Part shown: positions 1 to 7,465 of the stretch, one piece after another
Numbering within the stretch: the first letter of the stretch is position 1
Layout of the letters: each line of letters starts with the position of its first letter
Origin: Herbidospora galbida
Lineage (GTDB): Bacteria > Actinomycetota > Actinomycetes > Streptosporangiales > Streptosporangiaceae
DNA: 64,000 bases
NCBI RefSeq assembly: GCF_005233835.1
Contig: NZ_SZQA01000020.1
Location: 1 to 64,000, forward strand
Reading direction: 5' to 3'
Translations under genes and position numbers: made by a program
The notes under the pieces: model-generated
The model's input: the letters and a program-made list of their open reading frames with translations, nothing else
Database searches by the model: none
What the model was told of the DNA's origin: nothing

Positions 1-1108
1 CCCGCGACTCCACCGCGATCGTCGCCAGCAACCGCGCCCGCGCCGCCGGCTCCGCCCCGGCCCCCAGCCGCTCCAGCGTCCGCGCCGCCGCCCCGACCAC
101 CCGCCCCGCCTGCGCCGGATCGTCGGACCGCGTCCAGATCGCCGGCACGTCATAAGCGCCGATCACCCGCGCCACCAGCTCGGCGTCACCCAGCTCCTCG
201 GCCGCCTCCACCGCCGCCGCCCGATGCTCCCGCGCCGCCACCAGCCCCTCGCCCCCGGTCACCGCCAGCCCCCGCATCAGCCCGACCGCCGCCTCCAGCC
301 TCGGCCCCGCCCCCGGCGCCACCCGGTCATGCGCCGCCGCCGCGCTCGCCCACACCCGCGCCGCCGCGTCACCGAACGCCAGCCGATCGTCGTGCCGCAG
401 AATCGCCGCCTCCAGATCCCGCAACCCCGGCCCCGGATCGAGCCCCAGCCGCCCCGCCAGCTCCGCCCGCGCCCCCCGCACGACCGCCAACGCGTCGGCC
501 TGCCGCCCCGACCGGTACAGCGCCAGCGCCAGCAGCCGCCACATCTCCTCCCGCCACGGATGGGCCCGCGCGTGCGCGTCGAGATCCGGCACCACCTCGG
601 CGGCCCGGCCCAGATCCAGCAACGCCTGCGCCCTGCGCTCCACCACCCCCAGCCGCACCTCCGCCAGCCGCGCCCGCTCCCCCTCGGCCCACACCATCCC
701 CGCGTACGCCGGCCCCCGCCACGACGCCAGCGCCTTGTCGAGCCTCGCCAGCACCGCCGCAGGCGAGCCGCCCGCCTGGGCCGCCTCCTCGAACCGCCAC
801 ACGTCCGCCTCGGCCCGCAACGCATACCCCGGCCCCGCCGTCACGATCACCCGCGGCGGCGTCCGCGGCGGCCGGCCCGGCTCCAACGCCCGCCGCAACG
901 CCGCCACGAACGTCCGGATCGCCCCCACCGCGCCCTCCGGCGGGTCGACCCACAGATCGGCCGCCAACACCTCGACCGGCACCACCCGGCCCCCCGCCGC
1001 GACCAGCCGCGCCAGCACCTCACGATGGCGCGGCCCGCGCAACGCTATCGCCGCGCCCGCCGCGTCCCACGCCTCCACCGGCCCGAGGACCCCCACCACA
1101 ACGGACAC
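1..1108 (-). CDS. SARP/BTAD-family transcriptional regulator (partial, C-terminus off the window)
   Basis: Reading in from a GTG at 1108, the frame stays open to the left edge (369 codons). An N-terminal OmpR-like winged-helix region opens with VSVVVGVLGPVEAW and contains RGPRHREVLARLVA and a VDPPE turn followed by a helix leading to LRRALEPG. A bacterial transcriptional activation domain follows (EADVWRFEEAA, then DLDAHARAHPWREEMWRLL and ALYRSGRQADAL), then an Ala-rich helical region that continues beyond the window. An in-frame TAG lies four codons upstream of the GTG, which fixes the start closely. Regulators of this family activate adjacent genes. It is divergent from the hydrolase at 1163 with only 54 bp between, so the two probably share a control region. 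Other frames on this strand here are Arg- or Gly-rich shadows. Confidence 0.82.
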   Translation of the reverse strand, partial: MSVVVGVLGPVEAWDAAGAAIALRGPRHREVLARLVAAGGRVVPVEVLAADLWVDPPEGAVGAIRTFVAALRRALEPGRPPRTPPRVIVTAGPGYALRAEADVWRFEEAAQAGGSPAAVLARLDKALASWRGPAYAGMVWAEGERARLAEVRLGVVERRAQALLDLGRAAEVVPDLDAHARAHPWREEMWRLLALALYRSGRQADALAVVRGARAELAGRLGLDPGPGLRDLEAAILRHDDRLAFGDAAARVWASAAAAHDRVAPGAGPRLEAAVGLMRGLAVTGGEGLVAAREHRAAAVEAAEELGDAELVARVIGAYDVPAIWTRSDDPAQAGRVVGAAARTLERLGAGAEPAARARLLATIAVESR

Positions 1109-1162
1109 ACCGCCACGCTAACGCTCATCGGATGCTCATCCGCACCCGGCAACCTCGACCCC

Positions 1163-2017
1163 GTGATCGAGAACTTCACCCACCACCGCGTCCCCGTCGC
1201 CGACGGCGTCACCCTCACCGCCGCCGTCGGCGGCGCCGGACCCGCGATCGTCCTCCTGCACGGCTTCCCGCAGACCCGCCTCATGTGGCGGCACGTCGCC
1301 GCCGACCTCGCCACCACCCACACCGTCATCTGCCCCGACCTGCGCGGATACGGCGACAGCGACAAACCCGCCACCGGATACTCCAAACGCGAGATGGCCG
1401 CCGACATCATCGCCCTCGCCCACGCCCTCGGCCACGAGAGATTCGCCCTGGCCGGCCACGACCGCGGCGCCCTCGTCGCCTTCCGCGCCGCCCTCGACCA
1501 CCCCACCGCGATCACCCACCTGGCCTGCCTCGACGTCCTGCCCACCCTGGACATGTGGAACGTCCTGCACGGCGCCACCGCCGCGGTCGCCTGGCACCTC
1601 TACCTCATGGCCCAGCCGCCCGGCCTGCCGGAAACCCTCATCGCCGCCGACCCCGACGCCTTCTTCGGCCACTTCCTCGACGCCTGGGTCCGCGACCCCG
1701 AAGCCCTCCGCGACGTCCGCGACACCTACCTGACCGCCGCACGGCACGCGATCCCCTCGATCGTCGCCGACTACCGCGCCTCCGCAGGCGTCGACCTCGA
1801 CCACGACGCCGCCGACCGCGCCGACGGCACCCGGCTCACCATGCCCGTCACCGTCATCCAGCAGGACTGGGGCGCCGCCCTCGGCTACGACGCCGCCGCC
1901 CTCTGGCGGGCCTGGGCCCCCGACCTGCGCCACCACACCACCACCGCCGGCCACTTCATGGCCGAAGAGGCCCCCGCCGAGACGACCCGGCGAATCCGCG
2001 CGCTCCTCGCCCGCTGA
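1163..2017 (+). CDS. Alpha/beta-fold hydrolase, epoxide hydrolase/haloacetate dehalogenase type
   Basis: A 284-residue cytoplasmic alpha/beta hydrolase starting at GTG 1163. The oxyanion-hole motif HGFPQT, the strand DLRGYGDS and the nucleophile elbow GHDRGA are all visible, with Asp rather than Ser as nucleophile, as in epoxide hydrolases and haloacid/fluoroacetate dehalogenases. The catalytic His lies in AGHFMAEEAP near the C-terminus, and TVIQQDWG occupies the acid-strand region. The expected reaction is attack of Asp on an epoxide or C-halogen carbon followed by hydrolysis. The substrate cannot be told from sequence. Its divergent neighbour is a SARP regulator that may control it. Upstream in-frame sequence is low-complexity Arg/Pro shadow of that regulator, so the start is placed at the first codon giving a family-like N-terminus (VIENFTHHRV). 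Confidence 0.85.
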   Translation: MIENFTHHRVPVADGVTLTAAVGGAGPAIVLLHGFPQTRLMWRHVAADLATTHTVICPDLRGYGDSDKPATGYSKREMAADIIALAHALGHERFALAGHDRGALVAFRAALDHPTAITHLACLDVLPTLDMWNVLHGATAAVAWHLYLMAQPPGLPETLIAADPDAFFGHFLDAWVRDPEALRDVRDTYLTAARHAIPSIVADYRASAGVDLDHDAADRADGTRLTMPVTVIQQDWGAALGYDAAALWRAWAPDLRHHTTTAGHFMAEEAPAETTRRIRALLAR

Positions 2018-2120
2018 CCAGGTGAAATTCCGGCAAACCCCGCAGCCCCCTGGCACGTCGGCACGCCTCGGGGGCACCCGCCCGTGAACATCATGGAGCC
2101 CTTCGACAGAAGGGAAACCC

Positions 2121-2621
2121 ATGCGTCCGCTCCTGTGCGCCGCCGCCCTCGCGCTCACCCTCGCGCCCACCCTCGCGCCGCTCCAGCCGGCCGCGGCCGA
2201 CACCGGCGACATCACCTGCCACGGCGGCAGCCTCAACCTGACCTACGACCCCGGGCTCACCTACCGGAAGACCACCACCTGGATGGCCGGAACCGGCAAC
2301 CTCGGCGTCTGCTCCTCCGCCCGCCACCCGGCCATCACCGGCGGCTCCATCCGCGTCGAAGGCAACCTCACCACCCAGTGCCCCGGCCCCATCGGCCCCG
2401 GCTACGCCCGCATCGCCATCACCTGGAACGACGGCACCAAGACCACCATCAACCAGGTCCTCCACCGCGGCGACCTCACCTCCTACACCGTCGAAGGAGG
2501 CACCGCCCATCTCACCGGCCGCACCACCAGCAACCTCATCGACCTCGGCGCCGGCTGCGTCCTCAACGGCGTCACCCAGACCACCGCCACTATCGACACA
2601 CTCACCACCGACCACGGGTGA
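2121..2621 (+). CDS. Small secreted protein of unknown function
   Basis: A 166-residue protein with a clear Sec signal peptide: MRPLLCAAALALTLAP, a hydrophobic core, then likely cleavage after QPAAA. The mature part is rich in Thr and Gly and carries four Cys (ITCHG, GVCSS, TQCPG, AGCVL), enough for two disulfides in a beta-rich extracellular domain. A purine-rich site (AGAAGGG) sits just upstream of the ATG. I do not recognise a named family, although small Thr-rich secreted proteins of this kind are common in filamentous actinomycetes. It ends 4 bp before the convergent prenyltransferase gene. No function is assigned. Confidence 0.75.
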   Translation: MRPLLCAAALALTLAPTLAPLQPAAADTGDITCHGGSLNLTYDPGLTYRKTTTWMAGTGNLGVCSSARHPAITGGSIRVEGNLTTQCPGPIGPGYARIAITWNDGTKTTINQVLHRGDLTSYTVEGGTAHLTGRTTSNLIDLGAGCVLNGVTQTTATIDTLTTDHG

Positions 2622-2625
2622 CCGA

Positions 2626-3402
2626 TCACCGGCCGAAACGGCGACCCCGGCCCGCATACGAACGAAGCGCCCGCAGAAAGTCGATCTCCCGGAAATCCGG
2701 CCAATAGCACTCGCAGAAATGCATCTCCGCGTACGCCGACTGCCACAACATGAACCCCGACAGGCGCTGCTCGCCGCTGGTCCTGACGATCATGTCGAGC
2801 GGCGCCTGCGCAGCCGTGTACACATGCCGCGAGATCGACTCCGCGTCGAACCCCGCCAGGATCTCCTCCAACGGGACACCCGACGCCAGCTGCTCACCGA
2901 TCGCCGACCGGACCGCGTCGGCGATCTCCCGCTGACCCCCGTAACCGATCGCGACGTTCACCCTCACCCCACCCCGCCGGCCCACCGTCCGCGCCGCCGC
3001 ATCCTTGATCGCCCGAGCCGTGGCGTCCGGCAGCAGATCCAGACTCCCGATCGCGGTGACCTCCCACCGGCGACCCGGCGCGGCCAGTTCCTCGACGACG
3101 TCCTCGATGATCCCCAGCAGGGCCGCGACCTCCTCCTCACCGCGGCCCAGATTGTCGTCCGACAACAGATAGATCGTCACCTGCTCGATCCCGTACGCGT
3201 CACACCAGCGCAGGAACGTCGGGATCTTCGCACCACCCGCCCGATGACCGTCGGCCGGATCACGGAAACCCGCCGACCGCGCCCACCGCCGATTGCCGTC
3301 GACCATGATCCCGATATGACGCGGCATCGACTCCCGAGGAAGCCGCCCCGCCAGCCTGCGCACATAGATCCGGTCGAGGACACCCCTCAACCGCCGTCGC
3401 AT
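2626..3402 (-). CDS. Cis-prenyltransferase (short Z-isoprenyl diphosphate synthase, UppS family)
   Basis: About 258 residues of the undecaprenyl/Z-isoprenyl diphosphate synthase fold, which condenses isopentenyl diphosphate onto an allylic diphosphate. The family landmarks are present: HIGIMVDGNRRWAR with the catalytic Asp and diphosphate-binding Arg/Asn, then GHRAGG, YLLSDDN, NVAIGYGGQREI, and the C-terminal RTSGEQRLSGFMLWQS and ECYWPDF. Actinomycetes carry several paralogues; the short N-terminus (MRRRLRGVLDRIYVRRL) resembles the shorter accessory enzyme rather than the main cell-wall UppS. The start could be ATG 3402 or ATG 3411; neither has a strong ribosome site. It converges on the secreted-protein gene with a 4-bp gap. 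Confidence 0.88.
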   Translation of the reverse strand: MRRRLRGVLDRIYVRRLAGRLPRESMPRHIGIMVDGNRRWARSAGFRDPADGHRAGGAKIPTFLRWCDAYGIEQVTIYLLSDDNLGRGEEEVAALLGIIEDVVEELAAPGRRWEVTAIGSLDLLPDATARAIKDAAARTVGRRGGVRVNVAIGYGGQREIADAVRSAIGEQLASGVPLEEILAGFDAESISRHVYTAAQAPLDMIVRTSGEQRLSGFMLWQSAYAEMHFCECYWPDFREIDFLRALRSYAGRGRRFGR

Positions 3403-3529
3403 CCACACCATGGAGTCATCGTCGACCGGCCACGCTCCCCCGGACAACGGCCTGCACCGAACCCCCACCGAACAACCACACTCCACCCAGGCGACGAAGA
3501 GCGCGGCCTTCCGCTCTCGTGGCGGACTT

Positions 3530-3563
3530 TCGGGTTGTGATACGAGTCTTCGCCACAACCCGA
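3530..3563. repeat. Inverted repeat, 10-bp arms, next to the 18-bp element
   Basis: TCGGGTTGTG at 3530-3539 is the exact reverse complement of CACAACCCGA at 3554-3563, with a 14-nt loop. The right arm abuts the 18-bp repeat copy at 3564. It may be an operator or an RNA/DNA hairpin; there is no T-run to make it a terminator. Confidence 0.6.
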
Positions 3564-3581
3564 CGCCTTTACAAAGTAGAT
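3564..3581. repeat. 18-bp direct repeat, copy 1
   Basis: CGCCTTTACAAAGTAGAT, identical to 7397-7414. It contains an imperfect dyad CTTTAC-AAA-GTAgAt and is AT-rich against a very GC-rich background. This copy lies about 160 bp upstream of the prenyltransferase start and 190 bp upstream of the F420 reductase. It is either a shared regulator-binding site or a recombination footprint. Confidence 0.7.
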
Positions 3582-3773
3582 TTCTAAGCGCGTTGACGAG
3601 GCGACGGCCGGAAGATCTAATGGGCTCCGATGTCGCGTGACTCCGGCCAAAGAGCAGTGGGCCGGCCGGTGATCGGGCGAGCATCCTTCACGAGGGGGTC
3701 GGCGAAGAGTTCACACTCCCCCTGCCTCTGACTTCCCCCCTTTTTTTTCTGATCTCCGGAGACCCACATCCGC

Positions 3774-4613
3774 ATGCCCACGTCAGTCAACCGATCCGTC
3801 ATCGACTTCGAAGGCGGCGACCTGCTCCTGCTCACGACCACCGGCGCGAAGTCCGGAAAGCCGACCACCACTCCCCTGGGCTACGTCCGGCACGGCGATC
3901 TGCTGCTGGTTGTCGGCTCCAACCTGGGCGCCCCACGCCACCCCGACTGGTACCACAACCTGCTCGCCCATCCCTCTGTACGGGTGGAGCTCGGCGCCGA
4001 GGTCTTCGACGCCCTGGCCGTCCCCGCCGAAGGAGCCCGGCGCGACGAGCTGTTCGAGCAGGTCGTGAAGGTCTCCCCCGGCTACGGCGACTACCAGGCC
4101 CAGACCACCCGCCTCCTGCCGGTCGTCGTCCTGGAGCGCGCCGATCCCGGCGAGCCGCGCGAGGTCGCCACCCTCGCCGACAAGCTCCTGGAGGTCCACA
4201 CCTGGCTGCGCGGACAACTGCGCCACGTCAGGGCAGAGGTCGACGCCCATTTCGCCGCCCGGCCGGGCGAGCCCCCGAGCCTCGGCCTGCAGATCCGGCA
4301 GCGCTGCCTGGCCTTCTGCCAGGCGCTGGAGTTCCACCACACCAGCGAGGACGGCCACCTGTTCCCCGGCATGGCCCCGCACCACCCGCACCTGGCCGAG
4401 ACCTTCGACCGGCTCGCCGCCGAACACCGGACCGTCGCGCGCATCCAGGGGGACCTGGCCGCCCTGCTCGCCGACATCGGCGGCGCCGACCCCCGGCGCT
4501 TCCGCGCCGAACTCGACCGCATGTCGACGGAGCTGAACGCGCACCTCGACTACGAGGAGGCCGCGCTGCTGCCTCTCCTGGCGGAGATCCCCTGGCCTCC
4601 GGCACGCCCGTGA
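3774..4613 (+). CDS. Deazaflavin (F420)-dependent nitroreductase domain fused to a hemerythrin domain
   Basis: A 279-residue two-domain protein. Residues 1 to about 125 match the DDN/Rv3547-type F420H2-dependent reductase fold: LLLLTTTGAKSGKPTTTPLGY, then SNLGAPRHPDWYHNLLAHP and VRVELG. Residues about 130 to 275 form a helical hemerythrin/HHE domain with di-iron ligand spacing: H142, H188-xxx-E192, H195, H218 and H257-xxx-E261. F420 domains of this family reduce quinones or nitro compounds; hemerythrin domains bind O2, NO or peroxide, so a role in redox or oxygen sensing or defence is plausible (inference). An in-frame TGA just upstream rules out a longer N-terminus. The domain begins shorter than usual, lacking the N-terminal helix. 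It is followed by the trpBA operator. Confidence 0.85.
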   Translation: MPTSVNRSVIDFEGGDLLLLTTTGAKSGKPTTTPLGYVRHGDLLLVVGSNLGAPRHPDWYHNLLAHPSVRVELGAEVFDALAVPAEGARRDELFEQVVKVSPGYGDYQAQTTRLLPVVVLERADPGEPREVATLADKLLEVHTWLRGQLRHVRAEVDAHFAARPGEPPSLGLQIRQRCLAFCQALEFHHTSEDGHLFPGMAPHHPHLAETFDRLAAEHRTVARIQGDLAALLADIGGADPRRFRAELDRMSTELNAHLDYEEAALLPLLAEIPWPPARP

Positions 4614-4622
4614 CCTGAGGCG

Positions 4623-4653
4623 TTGACGCCCGGCGACACCTCTGGGGTACTGT
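4623..4653 (+). promoter_or_regulatory. Putative sigma-70-type promoter of trpBA
   Basis: TTGACG at 4623-4628 and TACTGT at 4648-4653 with a 19-bp spacer. The -10 overlaps the first palindrome of the operator, which fits repression. Confidence 0.5.
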
Positions 4654-4680
4654 TCTAGAACAGCAGCTGTTCTAGAACAG
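4650..4680. promoter_or_regulatory. Twin perfect palindrome operator upstream of trpBA
   Basis: Two identical 14-bp perfect palindromes, CTGTTCTAGAACAG, occupy 4650-4663 and 4667-4680, separated by CAG, with centres 17 bp apart. They overlap the -10 and end 3 bp before the GGAGG ribosome site. The obvious candidate ligand is the GntR/UTRA protein encoded at the end of the same operon (6663-7412), acting as an autoregulating repressor; this is inference from position and symmetry. Confidence 0.8.
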
Positions 4681-4697
4681 TCCGGAGGATGACGTCC

Positions 4698-5873
4698 ATG
4701 ACCGAACACGCCCTGATGAGCGATCCGGGAACCAGCGGCAGGTTCGGCGACTACGGCGGGCGGTACGTGCCGGAGTCGCTGATCCCCGCCTGCCACGAGA
4801 TCGAGGCCGCGTTCCGGGACGCCTGGGCCGACCCCGGATTCCGCGACCGGCTGACCACCCTGCTCACCGTCTACGCCGGCCGCCCCACGCCCCTGACCCC
4901 CGCCCACCGGCTCTCGCGGGAGCTCGGGATCACGCTGCTGCTCAAGCGCGAAGACCTCACCCACACCGGGTCCCACAAGATCAACAACGTGGTCGGCCAG
5001 GCGCTGCTCGCCCAGCGGATGGGCAAGCGGCGGCTGCTGGCCGAGACCGGCGCCGGTCAGCACGGCGTCGCCACCGCCACCGCCGCGGCGCTCCTCGGGC
5101 TGCGGGCCACCGTGTTCATGGGCGAGCGCGACATCGAACGGCAGGAGCTCAACGTCCTGCGGATGCACGTCCTCGGCGCCGAGGTCGTGCCCGTCACGAC
5201 CGGGAGCCGCACGCTCAAGGACGCCTGCAACGAGGCGATGCGGCACTGGGTGGCCTCCGTCGACGACTCCTACTACTGCCTCGGCTCGGTGATGGGCCCG
5301 CATCCCTACCCGTGGATGGTGCGCGAGTTCCAGCGGGTCATCGGCGAGGAGGCCCGCGCCCAGTGCGCCGCCGAACTCCCCGCCGCGGTGCCCGACTACG
5401 TGGTCGCCTGCATCGGCGGCGGATCCAACGCCGCCGGCACCTTCGCCGGGTTCGTCGACACCACCGCCCGGCTCGTCGGCGTCGAGGCCGAGGGCGGCGC
5501 GGCGGCCACCTTCGGCCGGGCCGGGGTGCTGCACGGCTTCCGCTCGCTCGTCCTCCAGGACGAGCACGGTCAGGTCCAGGAGGCCCACTCGGTCGCCGCC
5601 GGGCTCGACTACCCGGGCATCGGACCCGAGCACGCCCACCTCCGCGACGGCGGCCGCGCCCGCTACGAGACCGTCACCGACGCCGAGGTCGTCCGGGCGC
5701 TCGTCCGCCTGGCCCGCACCGAGGGGATCGTGGCCGCGCTGGAGTCCTCCCACGCCCTGGCCTGGGTGATCCGGGCCGCCGAATCCGGCGGGATCGCGCC
5801 GGGGTCGACCGTGCTGCTGACCCTCTCGGGCCGGGGCGACAAGGACATCGCGTCCATCAAGGAGCTGCTGTGA
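4698..5873 (+). CDS. trpB: Tryptophan synthase beta subunit
   Basis: A 391-residue TrpB, the PLP enzyme that joins indole and serine to make tryptophan. It begins with the family signature FGDYGGRYVPE. The PLP-binding Lys is K94 in HTGSHKINN, the catalytic Glu is E116 in LLAETGAGQHG, and the phosphate-binding loop is GGGSNAAG. Length is normal. ATG 4698 is preferred to ATG 4689 because GGAGG (4684-4688) directly abuts the latter. trpA follows with a 4-base GTGA overlap, so the alpha2-beta2 complex should be made stoichiometrically. No other trp gene is nearby, so this is a detached trpBA pair, either the only copy or a specialised second one. Expression is probably controlled by the twin palindrome upstream. 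Confidence 0.95.
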   Translation: MTEHALMSDPGTSGRFGDYGGRYVPESLIPACHEIEAAFRDAWADPGFRDRLTTLLTVYAGRPTPLTPAHRLSRELGITLLLKREDLTHTGSHKINNVVGQALLAQRMGKRRLLAETGAGQHGVATATAAALLGLRATVFMGERDIERQELNVLRMHVLGAEVVPVTTGSRTLKDACNEAMRHWVASVDDSYYCLGSVMGPHPYPWMVREFQRVIGEEARAQCAAELPAAVPDYVVACIGGGSNAAGTFAGFVDTTARLVGVEAEGGAAATFGRAGVLHGFRSLVLQDEHGQVQEAHSVAAGLDYPGIGPEHAHLRDGGRARYETVTDAEVVRALVRLARTEGIVAALESSHALAWVIRAAESGGIAPGSTVLLTLSGRGDKDIASIKELL

Positions 5874-6739
5874 CCACGTCGCTGGAGGAGTTCCTGACCG
5901 CCCGCCGCGCCGCCGGGCGCCGCCTGCTGGTGCCCTACGTCACCGCCGGGGCCGCGCCCGGCTGGACCGACGTCGTCCGGGCCTACGCCGACGCCGGAGC
6001 CGACGCCGTCGAGATCGGCTTCCCGTTCTCCGACCCCATGCTGGACGGGGTCACGATCCAGGAGGCCTCCGATCGGGCCATCGCCGCCGGGACCACGGTC
6101 ACCGAGATCCTCCGCGAGGTCACGGCGCTCGACGTGGGGGTGCCGCTCGTCGCGATGACGTACGGCAACCTGGTCTTCCAGCGCAGCGGCGCGGAGTTCT
6201 GCGCGGCGCTGGCCACGAGCGGGCTGCGCGGGCTCATCGTGCCCGACGTGCCCCTGGAGGAGGCCGGCGACCTGGCCGACGCCGCCGCGAAGGAGCACCT
6301 CGACCTCGTGCTGCTCGCCGCGCCGTCGACCTCCCGCGACCGGCTGCGCCAGATCGCCGGACGCAGCCGCGGCTTCGTCTACGCGCTGACCCGCATGGGC
6401 ACCACCGGCGAACGGGGCGAGGTCCCCGAACAGGCCGCCCGCCTCGGCCGCGACCTCAAGGAGCTCACCGACCTGCCCGTCCTGTTCGGCTTCGGGGTCT
6501 CCAGCCCCGCCCAGGCCGCCGAACTCGCGCGGCACGCCGACGGCGTCGTGGTCGCCTCGGCGCTCATGCGCCGGCTGCTCGACGGCGCCCGGCCCCGCGA
6601 GCTGGGAGAGTATGTGGCGAGCATCCGCCGCGCACTCGACGGCGCAGTCGACAGGGAGCCCGATGAGCACGCCACGCTACCGCGCCATCGCCGACGACCT
6701 GATCCACAAGATCAAGTCGGGCCACTACCGCGCGGGTGA
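5870..6739 (+). CDS. trpA: Tryptophan synthase alpha subunit
   Basis: A 289-residue TrpA, the TIM barrel that cleaves indole-3-glycerol phosphate. GTG 5870 overlaps the trpB stop. The catalytic Glu (E48) and Asp (D59) sit in VEIGFPFSDPMLDGVTIQ. Also visible are MTYGNLVFQ, the RGLIVPDVPLEE strand, the loop-6 region MGTTGERGEV and the phosphate-binding VLFGFGVSSP. The usual C-terminus is reached near SIRRALDG, after which the frame runs another 25 or so Arg/Pro-rich residues into the following gene, overlapping it by 77 nt. That tail is unlikely to be part of the barrel. Confidence 0.94.
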   Translation: MTTSLEEFLTARRAAGRRLLVPYVTAGAAPGWTDVVRAYADAGADAVEIGFPFSDPMLDGVTIQEASDRAIAAGTTVTEILREVTALDVGVPLVAMTYGNLVFQRSGAEFCAALATSGLRGLIVPDVPLEEAGDLADAAAKEHLDLVLLAAPSTSRDRLRQIAGRSRGFVYALTRMGTTGERGEVPEQAARLGRDLKELTDLPVLFGFGVSSPAQAAELARHADGVVVASALMRRLLDGARPRELGEYVASIRRALDGAVDREPDEHATLPRHRRRPDPQDQVGPLPRG

Positions 6740-7412
6740 GGCGCTGCCGGGGCAACGCGAGCTCAGCGCCTCCTACGGCGTGACGATGATGACGCTGCGG
6801 CAGGCGCTGCAGGTCCTCAGCGGCGAGGGCCTGATCGACCAGCGGGCCGGCCGCGGCACCTACGTGACCCAGCCCAGCGCCGAATACCCCCTCGACACCC
6901 TGCGCAGCCTCGGCGACGACCTGCGCAGGCAGGGTCATCCCCTGCGCACCGAGGTGCTCTCGGCCGCGCTGCGGCCGGCCCCGCGCTCCCTCACCCGGCT
7001 CCTCGGCGACGCGCCGGCCGGCCTGCGGGCCCTGCGGCTCGCCCGCGTGCGCCACCTGTCCGGCCGGCCCGCCGTCCACCAGATCTCCTGGATCGCCGAG
7101 CCCCACGCCTCGGCGATCAGAGGGGCCGATTTCACCGAGACCCCGCTCTACACCGCCCTCGCCGAGGCCGGGGCGCGCGTCCACCGGGCCACCGAACGGA
7201 TCAGACCGGCCCTGCTCACCGCCCCTGTGGCGGCCCGCCTGCGGCATCCGGCGGGCAGCCCGGTGTTCGTCAGCGAACGCGTCACCTACGACGACCGGGG
7301 CGCGCCGGTCGTCGTCGACCACGCCACGATCCTCGGTGAGTGGATGGAGATCCGGGCCGAGCGCAAGGCGGCCGACCTGTCGTTGCACTGGTCCGGCGCC
7401 TTTACAAAGTAG
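6663..7412 (+). CDS. GntR-family regulator, HutC/UTRA subfamily
   Basis: A 249-residue regulator. The N-terminal winged helix runs from YRAIADDLIHKIKSGHY through LPGQRELSASYGVTMMTLRQAL to the wing GLIDQRAGRGTYV. Residues about 85-245 form a UTRA-like ligand-binding domain (ALRLARVRHL, then HQISWIAEP, SERVTYDDRGAPVVV). The start at ATG 6663 has an AGGGAG site six bases upstream and places the gene inside the 3' end of trpA (77-nt overlap). UTRA domains sense small metabolites, so a tryptophan-pathway intermediate or a related compound could be the effector (inference). It probably binds the twin palindrome before trpB. The last codons lie within the 18-bp element repeated at 3564. Confidence 0.9.
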   Translation: MSTPRYRAIADDLIHKIKSGHYRAGEALPGQRELSASYGVTMMTLRQALQVLSGEGLIDQRAGRGTYVTQPSAEYPLDTLRSLGDDLRRQGHPLRTEVLSAALRPAPRSLTRLLGDAPAGLRALRLARVRHLSGRPAVHQISWIAEPHASAIRGADFTETPLYTALAEAGARVHRATERIRPALLTAPVAARLRHPAGSPVFVSERVTYDDRGAPVVVDHATILGEWMEIRAERKAADLSLHWSGAFTK

Positions 7413-7414
7413 AT
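7397..7414. repeat. 18-bp direct repeat, copy 2
   Basis: CGCCTTTACAAAGTAGAT, identical to 3564-3581. Here it spans the last three codons and stop of the GntR gene and lies just upstream of the riboswitch promoter. Confidence 0.7.
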
Positions 7415-7426
7415 CTGCAACCGGGC

Positions 7427-7457
7427 TTGCGTCCGGGCCGGGCCGTCGGGTTATAGT
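7427..7457 (+). promoter_or_regulatory. Putative promoter of the SAM riboswitch transcript
   Basis: TATAGT at 7452-7457 is a good -10. TTGCGT at 7427-7432 is a weak -35 with a 19-bp spacer. Transcription would start at about 7464, right at the first riboswitch stem. Confidence 0.45.
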
Positions 7458-7465
7458 TCCGGCGA

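Larger units (their letters stand above)
3412..3773. promoter_or_regulatory. Divergent intergenic region with hairpin and 18-bp element
   Basis: About 360 bp without a convincing gene, lying between the prenyltransferase and the F420 reductase starts, so it should hold both promoters. Visible elements are a 10-bp-arm inverted repeat (3530-3539 and 3554-3563), directly followed by the 18-bp element at 3564-3581 that recurs at 7397-7414, and an unusual C6/T8 homopolymer block at about 3735-3748. Short frames here look like shadow coding. Confidence 0.5.

Noticed and set aside
224-1162. Long plus-strand frame ahead of the alpha/beta hydrolase, encoding an Arg/Pro/His-rich protein
   Set aside because: It is the antisense shadow of the SARP gene on the minus strand; only the part from GTG 1163 has family motifs.
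3735-3750. C/T homopolymer as a terminator
   Set aside because: No GC-rich stem precedes the T-run on the plus strand; on the minus strand it would be an A-run.
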